64,000 nt of DNA from Pedobacter polaris (GTDB lineage: Bacteria; Bacteroidota; Bacteroidia; Sphingobacteriales; Sphingobacteriaceae), in NCBI RefSeq assembly GCF_005116505.1, contig NZ_SWBR01000003.1, forward strand, positions 248,001-312,000. The letters run 5' to 3'. The notes under the pieces are model-generated. The model was given only the letters and a program-made list of their open reading frames with translations. It ran no database searches and had not been told where the DNA came from. Of the stretch, positions 53,998 through 61,639 are shown one piece after another; position 1 is the first letter of the stretch, and each line of letters opens with the position of its first letter. The position numbers and the translations under genes were made by a program.

Positions 53998-54095
53998 CTT
54001 TGTTAGATAAACCTGATAGTAGTGAAAATATTTTTGTCATCCTGAGCGAAGTCGAAGGACAAAAAAGATTGAAACGAATAGCATGACTACATTAA
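53998..54095 (+). repeat. bipartite hairpin-carrying repeat, copy 3
   Basis: The left flank is TTTGTTAGATAAACCTGAT and the right flank is GAAACGAATAGCATGACTAC. The payload between them is a GTCATCCTGAGC-type palindrome with ends TTTTTGTC and GACAAAAAA. Confidence 0.65.
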
Positions 54096-54183
54096 CAAAA
54101 GAACCATTATCACTTTTCTAAAAAATGATATTTAGGTTATCATACTAAATTATAAAATAAATAGGTTTGCAGTTTAATTTAGA

Positions 54184-54290
54184 GTTATGGGTTACGAGTT
54201 ATGGGTTATAAGTCGTGATGCATAATAATATAATAAATAGATCAGGGCTCGATGCCCATAACATGTAACCAACAACTTGTAACCAATAAC
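54184..54290. repeat. 29-bp-arm inverted repeat before hemB
   Basis: The left arm (54184-54212, starting GTTATGGGTTACGAGTT) and the complement of the right arm (54262-54290, starting GTTATTGGTTACAAGTT) agree at about 23 of 29 positions. Similar GGTTACGAGTTA text lies at 2130-2142. Confidence 0.6.
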
Positions 54291-55256
54291 ATGATTAGAC
54301 CCCGTAGGTTAAGAAAAAATCCAGTTGTTAGAGAACTAATTGCAGAAACGCGATTGTCGAAGGATATGTTTATTTATCCATACTTTGTTGTGCCAGGAAC
54401 TGGGGTTACAAAAGCAATTGATGCAATGCCAGGTGTAAACCATTTTTCTACAGATACGTTATTAAAAGACGTAGAAAAAGGATTAAAGTTGGGTGTGAAT
54501 AAAATTATGTTGTTCGGTGTTGGAGATGAGAAAAGTGAGGATGCAAAATCTGCTTACAATCCACATTCTTTAGTGCCGGTTGCAGTTAGAGAATTAAAGA
54601 AAAATTTTGGCGACGATTTATATGTAGTAACTGATGTTTGCGTTTGTTCTTATACAGCTCACGGTCATTGCGGCATTATGAAAGATGATTATATCCAAAA
54701 TGATTTATCAGTAGACTTAATTGCAAAAATGGCGTTAAATCATGCAGAAGCTGGTGCTGACATGTTAGCACCTTCAGATATGATGGATGGTCGTGTTGCT
54801 GCAATTAGACATAAATTAGATGGGGGTGGTTTTGTAAACACGGCAATAATGAGCCACGCCACCAAATTTGCTTCGGCCTATTACGGTCCGTTTAGAGAAG
54901 CGGCAGATTGTGCGCCAAATAAAGGTGATAGAAAAGCTTACCAAATGGATTTCAGGAATGGAACTGAAGCAGTAAGAGAAGCATTGCTAGATGAAAGTGA
55001 AGGTGCAGATGTTTTAATGGTTAAACCAGCTTTAGCTTATTTAGATATTATTAGTAAATTGAAGCAAAACAGTGACCTGCCAATTGCTTGTTATAATGTT
55101 TCGGGAGAGTACTCGATGATTAAAGCAGCAGCACAAAGAGGTTGGATAGATGAACAAAAAGTAGTAATGGAAACGATGCATGCCTTTGCCAGAGCAGGAG
55201 CTAGTATCATAACCACTTACCATATTAGAGATATAGTAGAGAATAATTGGATGTAA
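54291..55256 (+). CDS. hemB: delta-aminolevulinic acid dehydratase (porphobilinogen synthase)
   Basis: A 321-residue HemB that condenses two aminolevulinate molecules into porphobilinogen. The cysteine metal site is in DVCVCSYTAHGHCG. The two active-site lysine regions are ATKFASAYYGPFREA and LMVKPALAYLD. The frame is open to an ATG at 54252, but those codons lie in an inverted repeat; the normal N-terminus MIRPRRLRKNPVVREL begins at 54291. Confidence 0.93.
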   Translation: MIRPRRLRKNPVVRELIAETRLSKDMFIYPYFVVPGTGVTKAIDAMPGVNHFSTDTLLKDVEKGLKLGVNKIMLFGVGDEKSEDAKSAYNPHSLVPVAVRELKKNFGDDLYVVTDVCVCSYTAHGHCGIMKDDYIQNDLSVDLIAKMALNHAEAGADMLAPSDMMDGRVAAIRHKLDGGGFVNTAIMSHATKFASAYYGPFREAADCAPNKGDRKAYQMDFRNGTEAVREALLDESEGADVLMVKPALAYLDIISKLKQNSDLPIACYNVSGEYSMIKAAAQRGWIDEQKVVMETMHAFARAGASIITTYHIRDIVENNWM

Positions 55257-55260
55257 GAGG

Positions 55261-55347
55261 AAGCTTAAAACTTAAAGGAGAAAGACTAAAGCGCTTGTTT
55301 TAACGCCTAGTCTTGAGCTTTTAACTTTGGTCTTTCAGCTTTTAGCT
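55261..55347. repeat. imperfect inverted repeat between hemB and hemL
   Basis: AAGCTTAAAACTTAAAGGAG with AAAGACTAAAGC on one side and GGTCTTTCAGCTTTTAGCTT on the other form roughly 34-base arms. The text belongs to the AAAGCTGAAAGACTAAAGC family seen at 53878-53915, 62922-62955 and in ispG. Confidence 0.6.
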
Positions 55348-55355
55348 TAAAAAAA

Positions 55356-56726
55356 ATGTTAGAACAGTTAAAAAAGATATTCTCGGGAAACGAAGAGGAG
55401 ATGCCGGTAAATACAGGAAGCAAACCTGATATTAGTCGTGAGAAATCGGCAGAATTGTACGCGAAATCGAAAACCTATTTTCCTGGTGGAGTAAATTCTC
55501 CAGTTAGGGCTTTCAAATCTGTTTATGGTACGCCATTGTTTATTCAAAAAGGAGATGGCTGTTACATTTGGGATGCTGATGGAAATCAATTTATAGATTT
55601 TTGTGCAAGTTGGGGGCCATTAATTTTAGGTCATAACAATGCTAAAATAAGAGAGAAGGTAATCGAAGTAATGCAAAGCGGAATGAGCTTTGGCGCACCA
55701 ACTGCATTAGAAAATGAATTGGCAGAGCTGATTATTAAGAATAACAGTTATGTAGAAAAAATCCGCTTTACAAGTTCTGGAACAGAGGCTGTAATGTCGG
55801 CTATTAGGTTAGCTCGTGGTTATACTGGAAAAGATAAAATCATCAAATTTGAAGGCTGCTACCATGGTCATAGTGACTCGCTTTTGGTAAAAGCAGGTTC
55901 TGGATTGGTAACTTTTGGAGAAACCTCTTCAGCAGGTGTACCTAAATCTTTTGCCGAAGAAACAATTGTTATTCCTTTAAATGATACAAATGCAATTATT
56001 AAAGCTTTCGAGCAATTTAAAGATCAAGTTGCTGCGGTAATTATAGAAGGCATTCCGGCAAATAATGGTTTGCTAATGCAAGACAAAGCTTACATTGAAT
56101 TTTTAAGAAATGTTTGTACGGAAAATAAGGCTTTGTTAATTTTTGATGAAGTAATTACTGGTTTTAGGGTAGGTTTTGAAGGAGCAGCTGCTTATTACGG
56201 CATCAAGCCTGATATTGTAACTTACGGAAAAATTATTGGTGGTGGTTTGCCTGTTGGGATGTATGGAGCTTCTGCAGAAATAATGAGCCATATTTCACCT
56301 GATGGTGGTGTTTATCAAGCAGGAACTTTATCTGGCAATCCGGTTGCAATGGCTGCGGGAATTGCAACTTTAACTGAACTTTTAAAATCAAGTTTTTACA
56401 AAGATTTAAACCAAAAAACCAAAGAGTTTGTAGATAGCATTCAGCGTTTTGCAACGGCAAGAAATTATAAGTTCAAAGTGTTTACGGTTGGTTCTATTTT
56501 TTGGTTTGCTTTTACCGATAAAGATATCAAAACCGCAGAAGATATTGATCCTGCAAGTATGGAGAAATTTAAACTAATGCATCGTGAATTGCTAAACAGA
56601 GGGATTTATTTAGGGCCATCTGGTTATGAAGTTGGATTTGTTTCTGCAGCACACACTAAAATAGAACTAGAGAAAGCAAAAAGAGCTATTTTTGATGCAT
56701 TGGATTTAGTTTTTAGTAAGAAATAA
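55356..56726 (+). CDS. hemL: glutamate-1-semialdehyde 2,1-aminomutase
   Basis: A 456-residue PLP enzyme that converts glutamate-1-semialdehyde to 5-aminolevulinate. FPGGVNSPVRAFKSV, FTSSGTEAVMSAIRLARG, IFDEVITGFR and the PLP lysine in YGKIIGGGLPVG are clear. The first 28 or so residues (MLEQLKKIFSGNEEEM) are an extra acidic extension; a second ATG lies at codon 17, so the true start is not fully certain. Confidence 0.92.
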   Translation: MLEQLKKIFSGNEEEMPVNTGSKPDISREKSAELYAKSKTYFPGGVNSPVRAFKSVYGTPLFIQKGDGCYIWDADGNQFIDFCASWGPLILGHNNAKIREKVIEVMQSGMSFGAPTALENELAELIIKNNSYVEKIRFTSSGTEAVMSAIRLARGYTGKDKIIKFEGCYHGHSDSLLVKAGSGLVTFGETSSAGVPKSFAEETIVIPLNDTNAIIKAFEQFKDQVAAVIIEGIPANNGLLMQDKAYIEFLRNVCTENKALLIFDEVITGFRVGFEGAAAYYGIKPDIVTYGKIIGGGLPVGMYGASAEIMSHISPDGGVYQAGTLSGNPVAMAAGIATLTELLKSSFYKDLNQKTKEFVDSIQRFATARNYKFKVFTVGSIFWFAFTDKDIKTAEDIDPASMEKFKLMHRELLNRGIYLGPSGYEVGFVSAAHTKIELEKAKRAIFDALDLVFSKK

Positions 56727-56727
56727 T

Positions 56728-56792
56728 AATTGTCACATTGAGCCTGTCGAAATGTAATTGAAAAGTCCTTCGACGAGCTCAGGATGACAAAA
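56728..56792. repeat. intergenic palindrome, GTCATCCTGAGC type
   Basis: TTGTCACATTGAGCCTGTCG pairs with CTTCGACGAGCTCAGGATGA and then CAA. An ATG in the right arm (56784) extends the next ORF by six codons. Confidence 0.7.
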
Positions 56793-56801
56793 AAACATAT
56801 A

Positions 56802-57668
56802 ATGAAAAAGTCACTGCTCATATTTTATTTCCTATTACTTTACGCATTGCTAGAAATGTTTTGGTGGGGAACCGTTGTAATCCAATTGCAACCTCAGCGC
56901 ATGGCGATGGTGATGGGAGAGGGTTCTGTTTTCTTGTTTTTACTTTGCATTGGTGCTTATTTTATTCACGCTTCTATTAAAAAGGAAGATAAACTGCATG
57001 AACAACAACAAAATTTCTTACTGTCAGTTACACATGAATTGAAATCGCCTTTGGCTGCAATTAAACTTTCTTTACAAACCATTGTGAAGAGAGATTTAGA
57101 TAAACAATTACAAACTTCTCTACTTAATAATTCATTAAAAGATATTGAGCGATTGGATGATTTGGTAGAGAACATGCTACTGGCTACCAAGATTGAAAGT
57201 CGGACCTATTCATTTCCAAAAGAAGAATTTGATTTCTCTGAATTGGTTACTAAAATTACAGACAGATTGCAAGTTCATTCTTGCGGTAACCAACAGTTAA
57301 TCAATACTAAAATTGACAATAATATTAAGGTAGTAGGAGATAAATTTGCTTTATCATCGGTTGTTACAAATTTGGTAGAAAACGCCGTTAAATATTCTGG
57401 CCCTTGTGCCGAAATTGCAGTAAGCCTCTGTCAAAATGACGGTAAGCCGTTTTTAACGGTTTCTGATAAAGGTCCCGGCATTCCGGATGGTGAAAAAATG
57501 CTTATTTTCGATAAATTTTACCGCGTTGGCGATGAAAATGTACGCAAATCTAAAGGTACTGGACTTGGCTTGTTTATTGTTAAAGAGGTATTACAAAACC
57601 ACGACGCTGATATTAGCGTTAAAGATAACACACCGCAAGGTGCAATTTTTGAAGTAACATTTAACTAA
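56802..57668 (+). CDS. sensor histidine kinase
   Basis: A 288-residue kinase with two N-terminal helices (about residues 4-27 and 40-58) and almost no periplasmic part, so it probably senses a membrane or cytoplasmic signal. H box FLLSVTHELKSPLAAIKLSL, N box NLVENAVKYSG, DKGPGIPDG and GTGLGLFIVKEVL are present. It is encoded one base ahead of its response regulator. I place the start at 56802 (MKKSLLIFYF) because the ATG at 56784 lies in a repeat. Its position inside the heme cluster suggests a link to heme or redox state, which is unproven. Confidence 0.9.
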   Translation: MKKSLLIFYFLLLYALLEMFWWGTVVIQLQPQRMAMVMGEGSVFLFLLCIGAYFIHASIKKEDKLHEQQQNFLLSVTHELKSPLAAIKLSLQTIVKRDLDKQLQTSLLNNSLKDIERLDDLVENMLLATKIESRTYSFPKEEFDFSELVTKITDRLQVHSCGNQQLINTKIDNNIKVVGDKFALSSVVTNLVENAVKYSGPCAEIAVSLCQNDGKPFLTVSDKGPGIPDGEKMLIFDKFYRVGDENVRKSKGTGLGLFIVKEVLQNHDADISVKDNTPQGAIFEVTFN

Positions 57669-57669
57669 T

Positions 57670-58377
57670 ATGCCACAGAAATTAAGAATACTATTGGTAG
57701 AAGATGAAGATCATTTATTAGATGCCATCAAATTAAACCTCGAATTAGAGGGTTATAAAGTTCATGCTGTTAAAGACGGTAAAACTGCATTAAAAATTTT
57801 TAAGGAAGAACGTTTCAACCTTATCATTTTAGATGTAATGTTGCCAGAAATGGATGGTTTCCAGGTTTGTGAAACTATTCGTTTAGAGAATACTGAAGTT
57901 CCCATTTTGTTTTTAACGGCTAAGAATACTAGCGAAGACCGTGTAATGGGTCTTAAAAAAGGAGCTGATGATTATTTGGTAAAACCTTTCAACTTGGAAG
58001 AATTAATTCTACGTGTTGGAATTTTGGTGAAACGTAGCTTAAAAGCAGATGACTTAAAAGAATTAAACTCTTATAAAATTGGCGATAAGACAATTTATTT
58101 TAACTCTTTTGAATTGAAACAAGATGACGGAACCGTTGTGCCTTTAACTAAAAAAGAAACAATGTTGTTGAAATTATTAATTGAGCGTAAGAACGAAGCA
58201 GTTTCTAGAGAACAAATCCTTGAAACAGTTTGGAATTACGATGTATATCCTTCAACAAGAACAATTGACAACTTTATTTTAACGTTCCGTAAATATTTTG
58301 AACCTGATCAAAAAAATCCAGTGTTCTTTCACTCGATTAGAGGTGTAGGTTATAAATTTACAGATAGCGCAAATTAA
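57670..58377 (+). CDS. OmpR/PhoB-family response regulator
   Basis: A 235-residue regulator. The receiver has the acidic pair in LLVEDEDHLL, phospho-acceptor aspartate in LIILDVMLPEMDGF, and KPF near residue 108. The C-terminal winged helix (VPLTKKETMLLKLLIERKNE, RTIDNFILTFRKYFE, IRGVGYKF) binds DNA. It directly follows its kinase and overlaps the next ATG by one base (TAATG). Confidence 0.93.
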   Translation: MPQKLRILLVEDEDHLLDAIKLNLELEGYKVHAVKDGKTALKIFKEERFNLIILDVMLPEMDGFQVCETIRLENTEVPILFLTAKNTSEDRVMGLKKGADDYLVKPFNLEELILRVGILVKRSLKADDLKELNSYKIGDKTIYFNSFELKQDDGTVVPLTKKETMLLKLLIERKNEAVSREQILETVWNYDVYPSTRTIDNFILTFRKYFEPDQKNPVFFHSIRGVGYKFTDSAN

Positions 58378-58895
58378 TGTACAATACTTGGAGTAGATAT
58401 GCTTTAATGGCAACTTTTGCCCTTTCTGCATTGGTAAGTTTATATTTCAATCAATACCAGCTGGCTGCTATAGCCGGCTTTCTCTTTGCCTTTATTTTAT
58501 GGAGTCACTTTAAACACAGTTCGGTGTTATTGGCATCGAAACATTTTAAGGATGCAAATTATGATAAGGCAGAACAAATATTAAATGAAGTTGTAAACCC
58601 AGATCGACTAGCAAAAAACCGCCGTGGATATTACGAGTTTATGAGAGCAAATATCGCTTTGCAACGAGAAGATTTTGAAACTGCAGAGTTTCACTTTCAA
58701 ATTGCTAGCCGTTTCCCCTTGGGTGGGCAAAATGATAAAGCGTTTGTAATGATTCATTTGGCCAATCTCGCCCTGCGTAAAAAGGATGGCGAAAGAGCAA
58801 AAGCATATATAGAAAAAGCCAAAGAGTTGGCAACAACATCAAGAGCTAAAGAAATTATAAAAATTATAGAGAAAGAAGCCAATAATTTGGCCTAA
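58377..58895 (+). CDS. small TPR-like membrane protein
   Basis: A 172-residue protein with two N-terminal helices (about residues 8-42) and helical repeats with TPR character (KHFKDANYDKAEQILNEV, ALQREDFETAEFHFQIA, ALRKKDGERAKAYIEKA). It overlaps the response regulator stop by one base and ends 6 bases before hemE, so it is translated with both. The function is unknown. It may be an accessory to the two-component system or to heme enzymes at the membrane. Confidence 0.72.
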   Translation: MYNTWSRYALMATFALSALVSLYFNQYQLAAIAGFLFAFILWSHFKHSSVLLASKHFKDANYDKAEQILNEVVNPDRLAKNRRGYYEFMRANIALQREDFETAEFHFQIASRFPLGGQNDKAFVMIHLANLALRKKDGERAKAYIEKAKELATTSRAKEIIKIIEKEANNLA

Positions 58896-58901
58896 TACAA
58901 G

Positions 58902-59927
58902 ATGGAGAATAACTTATTTTTAGACGCTGCAAATTCAAAAGCTACAGAAAGACCACCAGTATGGATGATGCGCCAAGCGGGTCGATTTATGCCACAATAT
59001 TGGGAAATTAAAAACAAATATTCGTTTTTAGAAATGTGCAAAAACCCAGAGATTGCTGCAGACGTTACCATGTTGCCGGTTGATTTGTTAGGCATTGATG
59101 CGGCAATTTTATTTTGCGATATTTTAGTAACTGGCGAAGCAATGGGTGGCGATTTAAGTTTTACTCAGGGTGTTGGACCAAAATTCGCTAATCCTGTTCG
59201 TACCGCTGCTGATATCGATAAGTTAGAAGTTGATGTTGTAGATAGGTTGCAATATGTAGCCGATGCAATTAAAGTAATTCAACAACGCTTGGATGGTAGT
59301 ATTCCTTTAATCGGTTTTGCTGGAGCACCTTTTACGGTAATGAGTTACTTGGTTGAGGGTGGTTCTAGTAAAGATTTTAAGTTAACCAAGTTGTTAATGC
59401 ACAATCATCCAGAATTAGCACACCGTTTATTGGCTAAAATTGCGAAGGTAACTACGGATTACTTGAACTTACAAATTGCGGCTGGTGTTAATGCTGTTCA
59501 ATTATTTGATAGCTGGGCCCTGGCTTTATCTTGGAACGATTACCAAGAATTTTCTCATCAATATAACCAACAAATTATTGCTGGTTTAAATAGAACAAAT
59601 GTTCCGGTAATTTCTTTTTGTAAAGGAAGTTCTGTTTTTGCACCAATTATGGCAGAAGCAAAACCTGATGTAATTTCGGTAGATTGGAATGCAGATTTGT
59701 TAAACATTAAAAATGCATTGCCTGCCGGAATTGCTGTTCAAGGGAATTTAGATCCACATATTTTATATGCTGACCAACCTGTAATTAAGAAACACATTCA
59801 TCAACTATTTGAAAGAATGCGTGGAACAGAAGGTTTTATCTTTAACTTAGGTCACGGTATTATGCCTGATATTCCTTTTGATAATGTAAAATATGCAATT
59901 GAGGTTGTAAAGGAATTTAGATATTAA
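58902..59927 (+). CDS. hemE: uroporphyrinogen decarboxylase
   Basis: A 341-residue HemE that removes four carboxylates from uroporphyrinogen III to give coproporphyrinogen III. The signature ERPPVWMMRQAGRFMPQYWE is at residues 14-33 or so, and GFAGAPFTVMSYLVEGG and FNLGHGIMPDIPFDNVKY are also typical. It starts 6 bases after the TPR-like gene. Confidence 0.94.
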   Translation: MENNLFLDAANSKATERPPVWMMRQAGRFMPQYWEIKNKYSFLEMCKNPEIAADVTMLPVDLLGIDAAILFCDILVTGEAMGGDLSFTQGVGPKFANPVRTAADIDKLEVDVVDRLQYVADAIKVIQQRLDGSIPLIGFAGAPFTVMSYLVEGGSSKDFKLTKLLMHNHPELAHRLLAKIAKVTTDYLNLQIAAGVNAVQLFDSWALALSWNDYQEFSHQYNQQIIAGLNRTNVPVISFCKGSSVFAPIMAEAKPDVISVDWNADLLNIKNALPAGIAVQGNLDPHILYADQPVIKKHIHQLFERMRGTEGFIFNLGHGIMPDIPFDNVKYAIEVVKEFRY

Positions 59928-59971
59928 TTGAACTCATTTTAGTATATTAGCTATATCTAATAAGAAATTTT

Positions 59972-60205
59972 ATGACAGTTAAATCTCTAAATGACGAGGA
60001 TAAACTTCCGATACAACAAGTTATAAAAGCCATTAACAAGAAAATGGAAGATGTAATTCGCATTGTCGATGCCTTGAATTTAGGCAGAACAGAGGTTAAG
60101 GAAGACGGTGTTTATAGAACTTTTAACGATGGTAAAATTGTTAAAATAGCGGGAGGCATATTTAAGAAAAAACGTTTATCTCATAAAAGAATTAAATTGT
60201 TTTAA
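59972..60205 (+). CDS. small basic protein paired with a zeta-toxin-like gene (possible antitoxin)
   Basis: A 77-residue protein with a helical N-terminal half (DKLPIQQVIKAINKKMEDVI), then a short beta-like part (EVKEDGVYRTFNDGKIVKIA) and a very basic C-terminus (KKKRLSHKRIKLF). I recognise no family. Its stop overlaps the start of the zeta-like gene by one base (TAATG), the usual layout of a toxin-antitoxin pair. It does not resemble the classical epsilon antitoxin, so the role is inference. Confidence 0.6.
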   Translation: MTVKSLNDEDKLPIQQVIKAINKKMEDVIRIVDALNLGRTEVKEDGVYRTFNDGKIVKIAGGIFKKKRLSHKRIKLF

Positions 60206-60951
60206 TGCCCAAACAACCAAAATTAAGGATTTTTGCAGGTCCCAATGGTTCTGGTAAAACTACTTTATTTGATTCCATAAAATCTATCTATTTCTCAACA
60301 AAGCTATTTGTAAATGCAGATTATTTAGAAGAAGCTTATAAAAAGAGCAACTTCATAAATTTATCTGATTTTGATATTTCCTGTGCGGAAAATGAATTTA
60401 ATCAATTTTATTTGGCAAGTGGCCTTTATAAAAAAGCATCATTCAACTCAGATACCTGGAATTTAGAAATTATAGAGAATGTAATTGTTACGAGAAATCA
60501 ACAAGTCAATACTTTATTTAATTCATATCATTTTGCTATTATAGCTGATTTCATCAGACATCAATTAATCGCCAGCAAAAAATCATTCTCTTTTGAAACT
60601 GTATTCTCACACCCTTCAAAACTTGAATTAATAGACTTAGCAAAATCGAATAATTATAAAGTCTATTTATATTTTATAGGAACTGAAACACCAATAATGA
60701 ATTTGGAACGTGTAAAAGACAGAATTAAAAAAGGTGGGCACTCCGTGGAAGGCGAAAAAGTTGAGAAAAGATACTTCTTAACAATGGGATTACTAATGGA
60801 TATGGTAAAAAAGGTTGATGAAACCTATCTTTGGGACAATTCTGGAATAAAGCATAAGTTTTTAGGAAGTATAAAAAATGGTTTTGTAGAATTTGAACAG
60901 TTAAATATCCCTAGTTGGGTTGACAATTATATTTTAGAAAAGATTAAATAA
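60205..60951 (+). CDS. zeta-toxin-like P-loop kinase
   Basis: A 248-residue protein with Walker A GPNGSGKTT at residues 12-20. Further zeta-type features are KSFSFETVFSHPSKLELI (active-site glutamate and hydroxyl residues), YLYFIGTETPIMNLERVKDRI and GGHSVEGEKVEKRY. True zeta toxins phosphorylate UDP-N-acetylglucosamine, but many chromosomal relatives have unknown targets. It is locked into the heme operon by one-base overlaps on both sides: with the small upstream gene and with hemJ at 60951. Confidence 0.82.
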   Translation: MPKQPKLRIFAGPNGSGKTTLFDSIKSIYFSTKLFVNADYLEEAYKKSNFINLSDFDISCAENEFNQFYLASGLYKKASFNSDTWNLEIIENVIVTRNQQVNTLFNSYHFAIIADFIRHQLIASKKSFSFETVFSHPSKLELIDLAKSNNYKVYLYFIGTETPIMNLERVKDRIKKGGHSVEGEKVEKRYFLTMGLLMDMVKKVDETYLWDNSGIKHKFLGSIKNGFVEFEQLNIPSWVDNYILEKIK

Positions 60952-61496
60952 TGAACGATTACTATCAATACTTTTTAGCGGTTCACATCATCTTTGTAGT
61001 AAGTTGGATGGCTGGATTGTTTTATGGTGTTCGTTTATTCATTTACCATACTGAAGCTAACGATAGACCAGAATTAGAAAAGAACATTCTTCAAAAGGAA
61101 TTCACTAAAATTGAAGGTCGTTTGTGGAATATCATTACCATACCGGCGATGTGTTTAACGGTTTTAGCTGGTGCGTTAATGTATTACACCCACTTCGATT
61201 TCTTAGTTACTCAAAGTTGGATGTGGGTTAAACTTGGTTTTGTTGGGCTATTACTCGTTTACCATTTCATTTGTCAAAATATAATGAAGCAATTGAGAAA
61301 TGGAATATTTAAGTATTCTAGTAATCAGTTGCGTTTATGGAATGAAGTTGCCACGATCTTATTGGTTGCCATTGTATTTACGGTAATGCTAAAAAGTGCA
61401 GTAAACTGGATTTATGGTTTATTAGGATTGATTGTATTTTCTGCAATTATCATGATGGCTGTGAAGATTTACAAAAGATATAGAGAGAAAAAGTAA
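60951..61496 (+). CDS. hemJ: HemJ-like protoporphyrinogen oxidase / CopD-family membrane protein
   Basis: A 181-residue protein with four to five helices. FLAVHIIFVVSWMAGLFYG-VRLFIYHTEA matches the HemJ (UPF0093) start with its conserved histidine and arginine, and LWNIITIPAMCLTVLAGALM also fits. HemJ oxidises protoporphyrinogen IX to protoporphyrin IX at the membrane. The place next to hemE supports this over a copper-related CopD role. Its ATG overlaps the zeta-like stop codon. Confidence 0.75.
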   Translation: MNDYYQYFLAVHIIFVVSWMAGLFYGVRLFIYHTEANDRPELEKNILQKEFTKIEGRLWNIITIPAMCLTVLAGALMYYTHFDFLVTQSWMWVKLGFVGLLLVYHFICQNIMKQLRNGIFKYSSNQLRLWNEVATILLVAIVFTVMLKSAVNWIYGLLGLIVFSAIIMMAVKIYKRYREKK

Positions 61497-61522
61497 GAGT
61501 AACTAATTTTTATTCCAGATAT

Positions 61523-61604
61523 TTTTGTCATTCCGACTTTGGAGGAATCTCACAGTTGAATTAATATTTCTAAATGAGATTCTTCGTTGCACTCAGAATG
61601 ATAA
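61523..61604. repeat. intergenic palindrome, GTCATTCCGA type
   Basis: TTTTTGTCATTCCGACTTTG and GGAGGAATCT pair imperfectly with GAGATTCTTCGTTGCACTCA and GAATGATAA. The CCGACTTTGGAGGAATCT core is identical to that at 26898-26972. It ends the heme cluster. Confidence 0.7.
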
Positions 61605-61639
61605 TAGAAACTCAGACTGACAATCTTAAAATAAATTAA

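Larger units (their letters stand above)
53876..54290. other. 415-bp repeat-filled gap between hemCD and hemB
   Basis: No gene is seen. In order it holds AAAGGAGAAAGCTGAAAGAC-like text (53878-53915), a CATTGCGAG element (53926-53960), copy 3 of the bipartite repeat (53998-54095), and a long inverted repeat (54184-54290) that ends exactly at the hemB ATG. Confidence 0.6.

Noticed and set aside
54252..54290. Earlier ATG for hemB
   Set aside because: The codons lie in the right side of an inverted repeat, and HemB proteins begin with the MIRPRRLR stretch at 54291.
56784..56801. Earlier ATG for the histidine kinase
   Set aside because: This ATG is part of the GCTCAGGATGACAA arm of a dispersed palindrome; the hydrophobic N-terminus starts at 56802.
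60205..60951. Zeta-like gene as evidence of a plasmid or prophage
   Set aside because: No integrase, replication or phage genes are nearby and the flanking genes are chromosomal heme genes.
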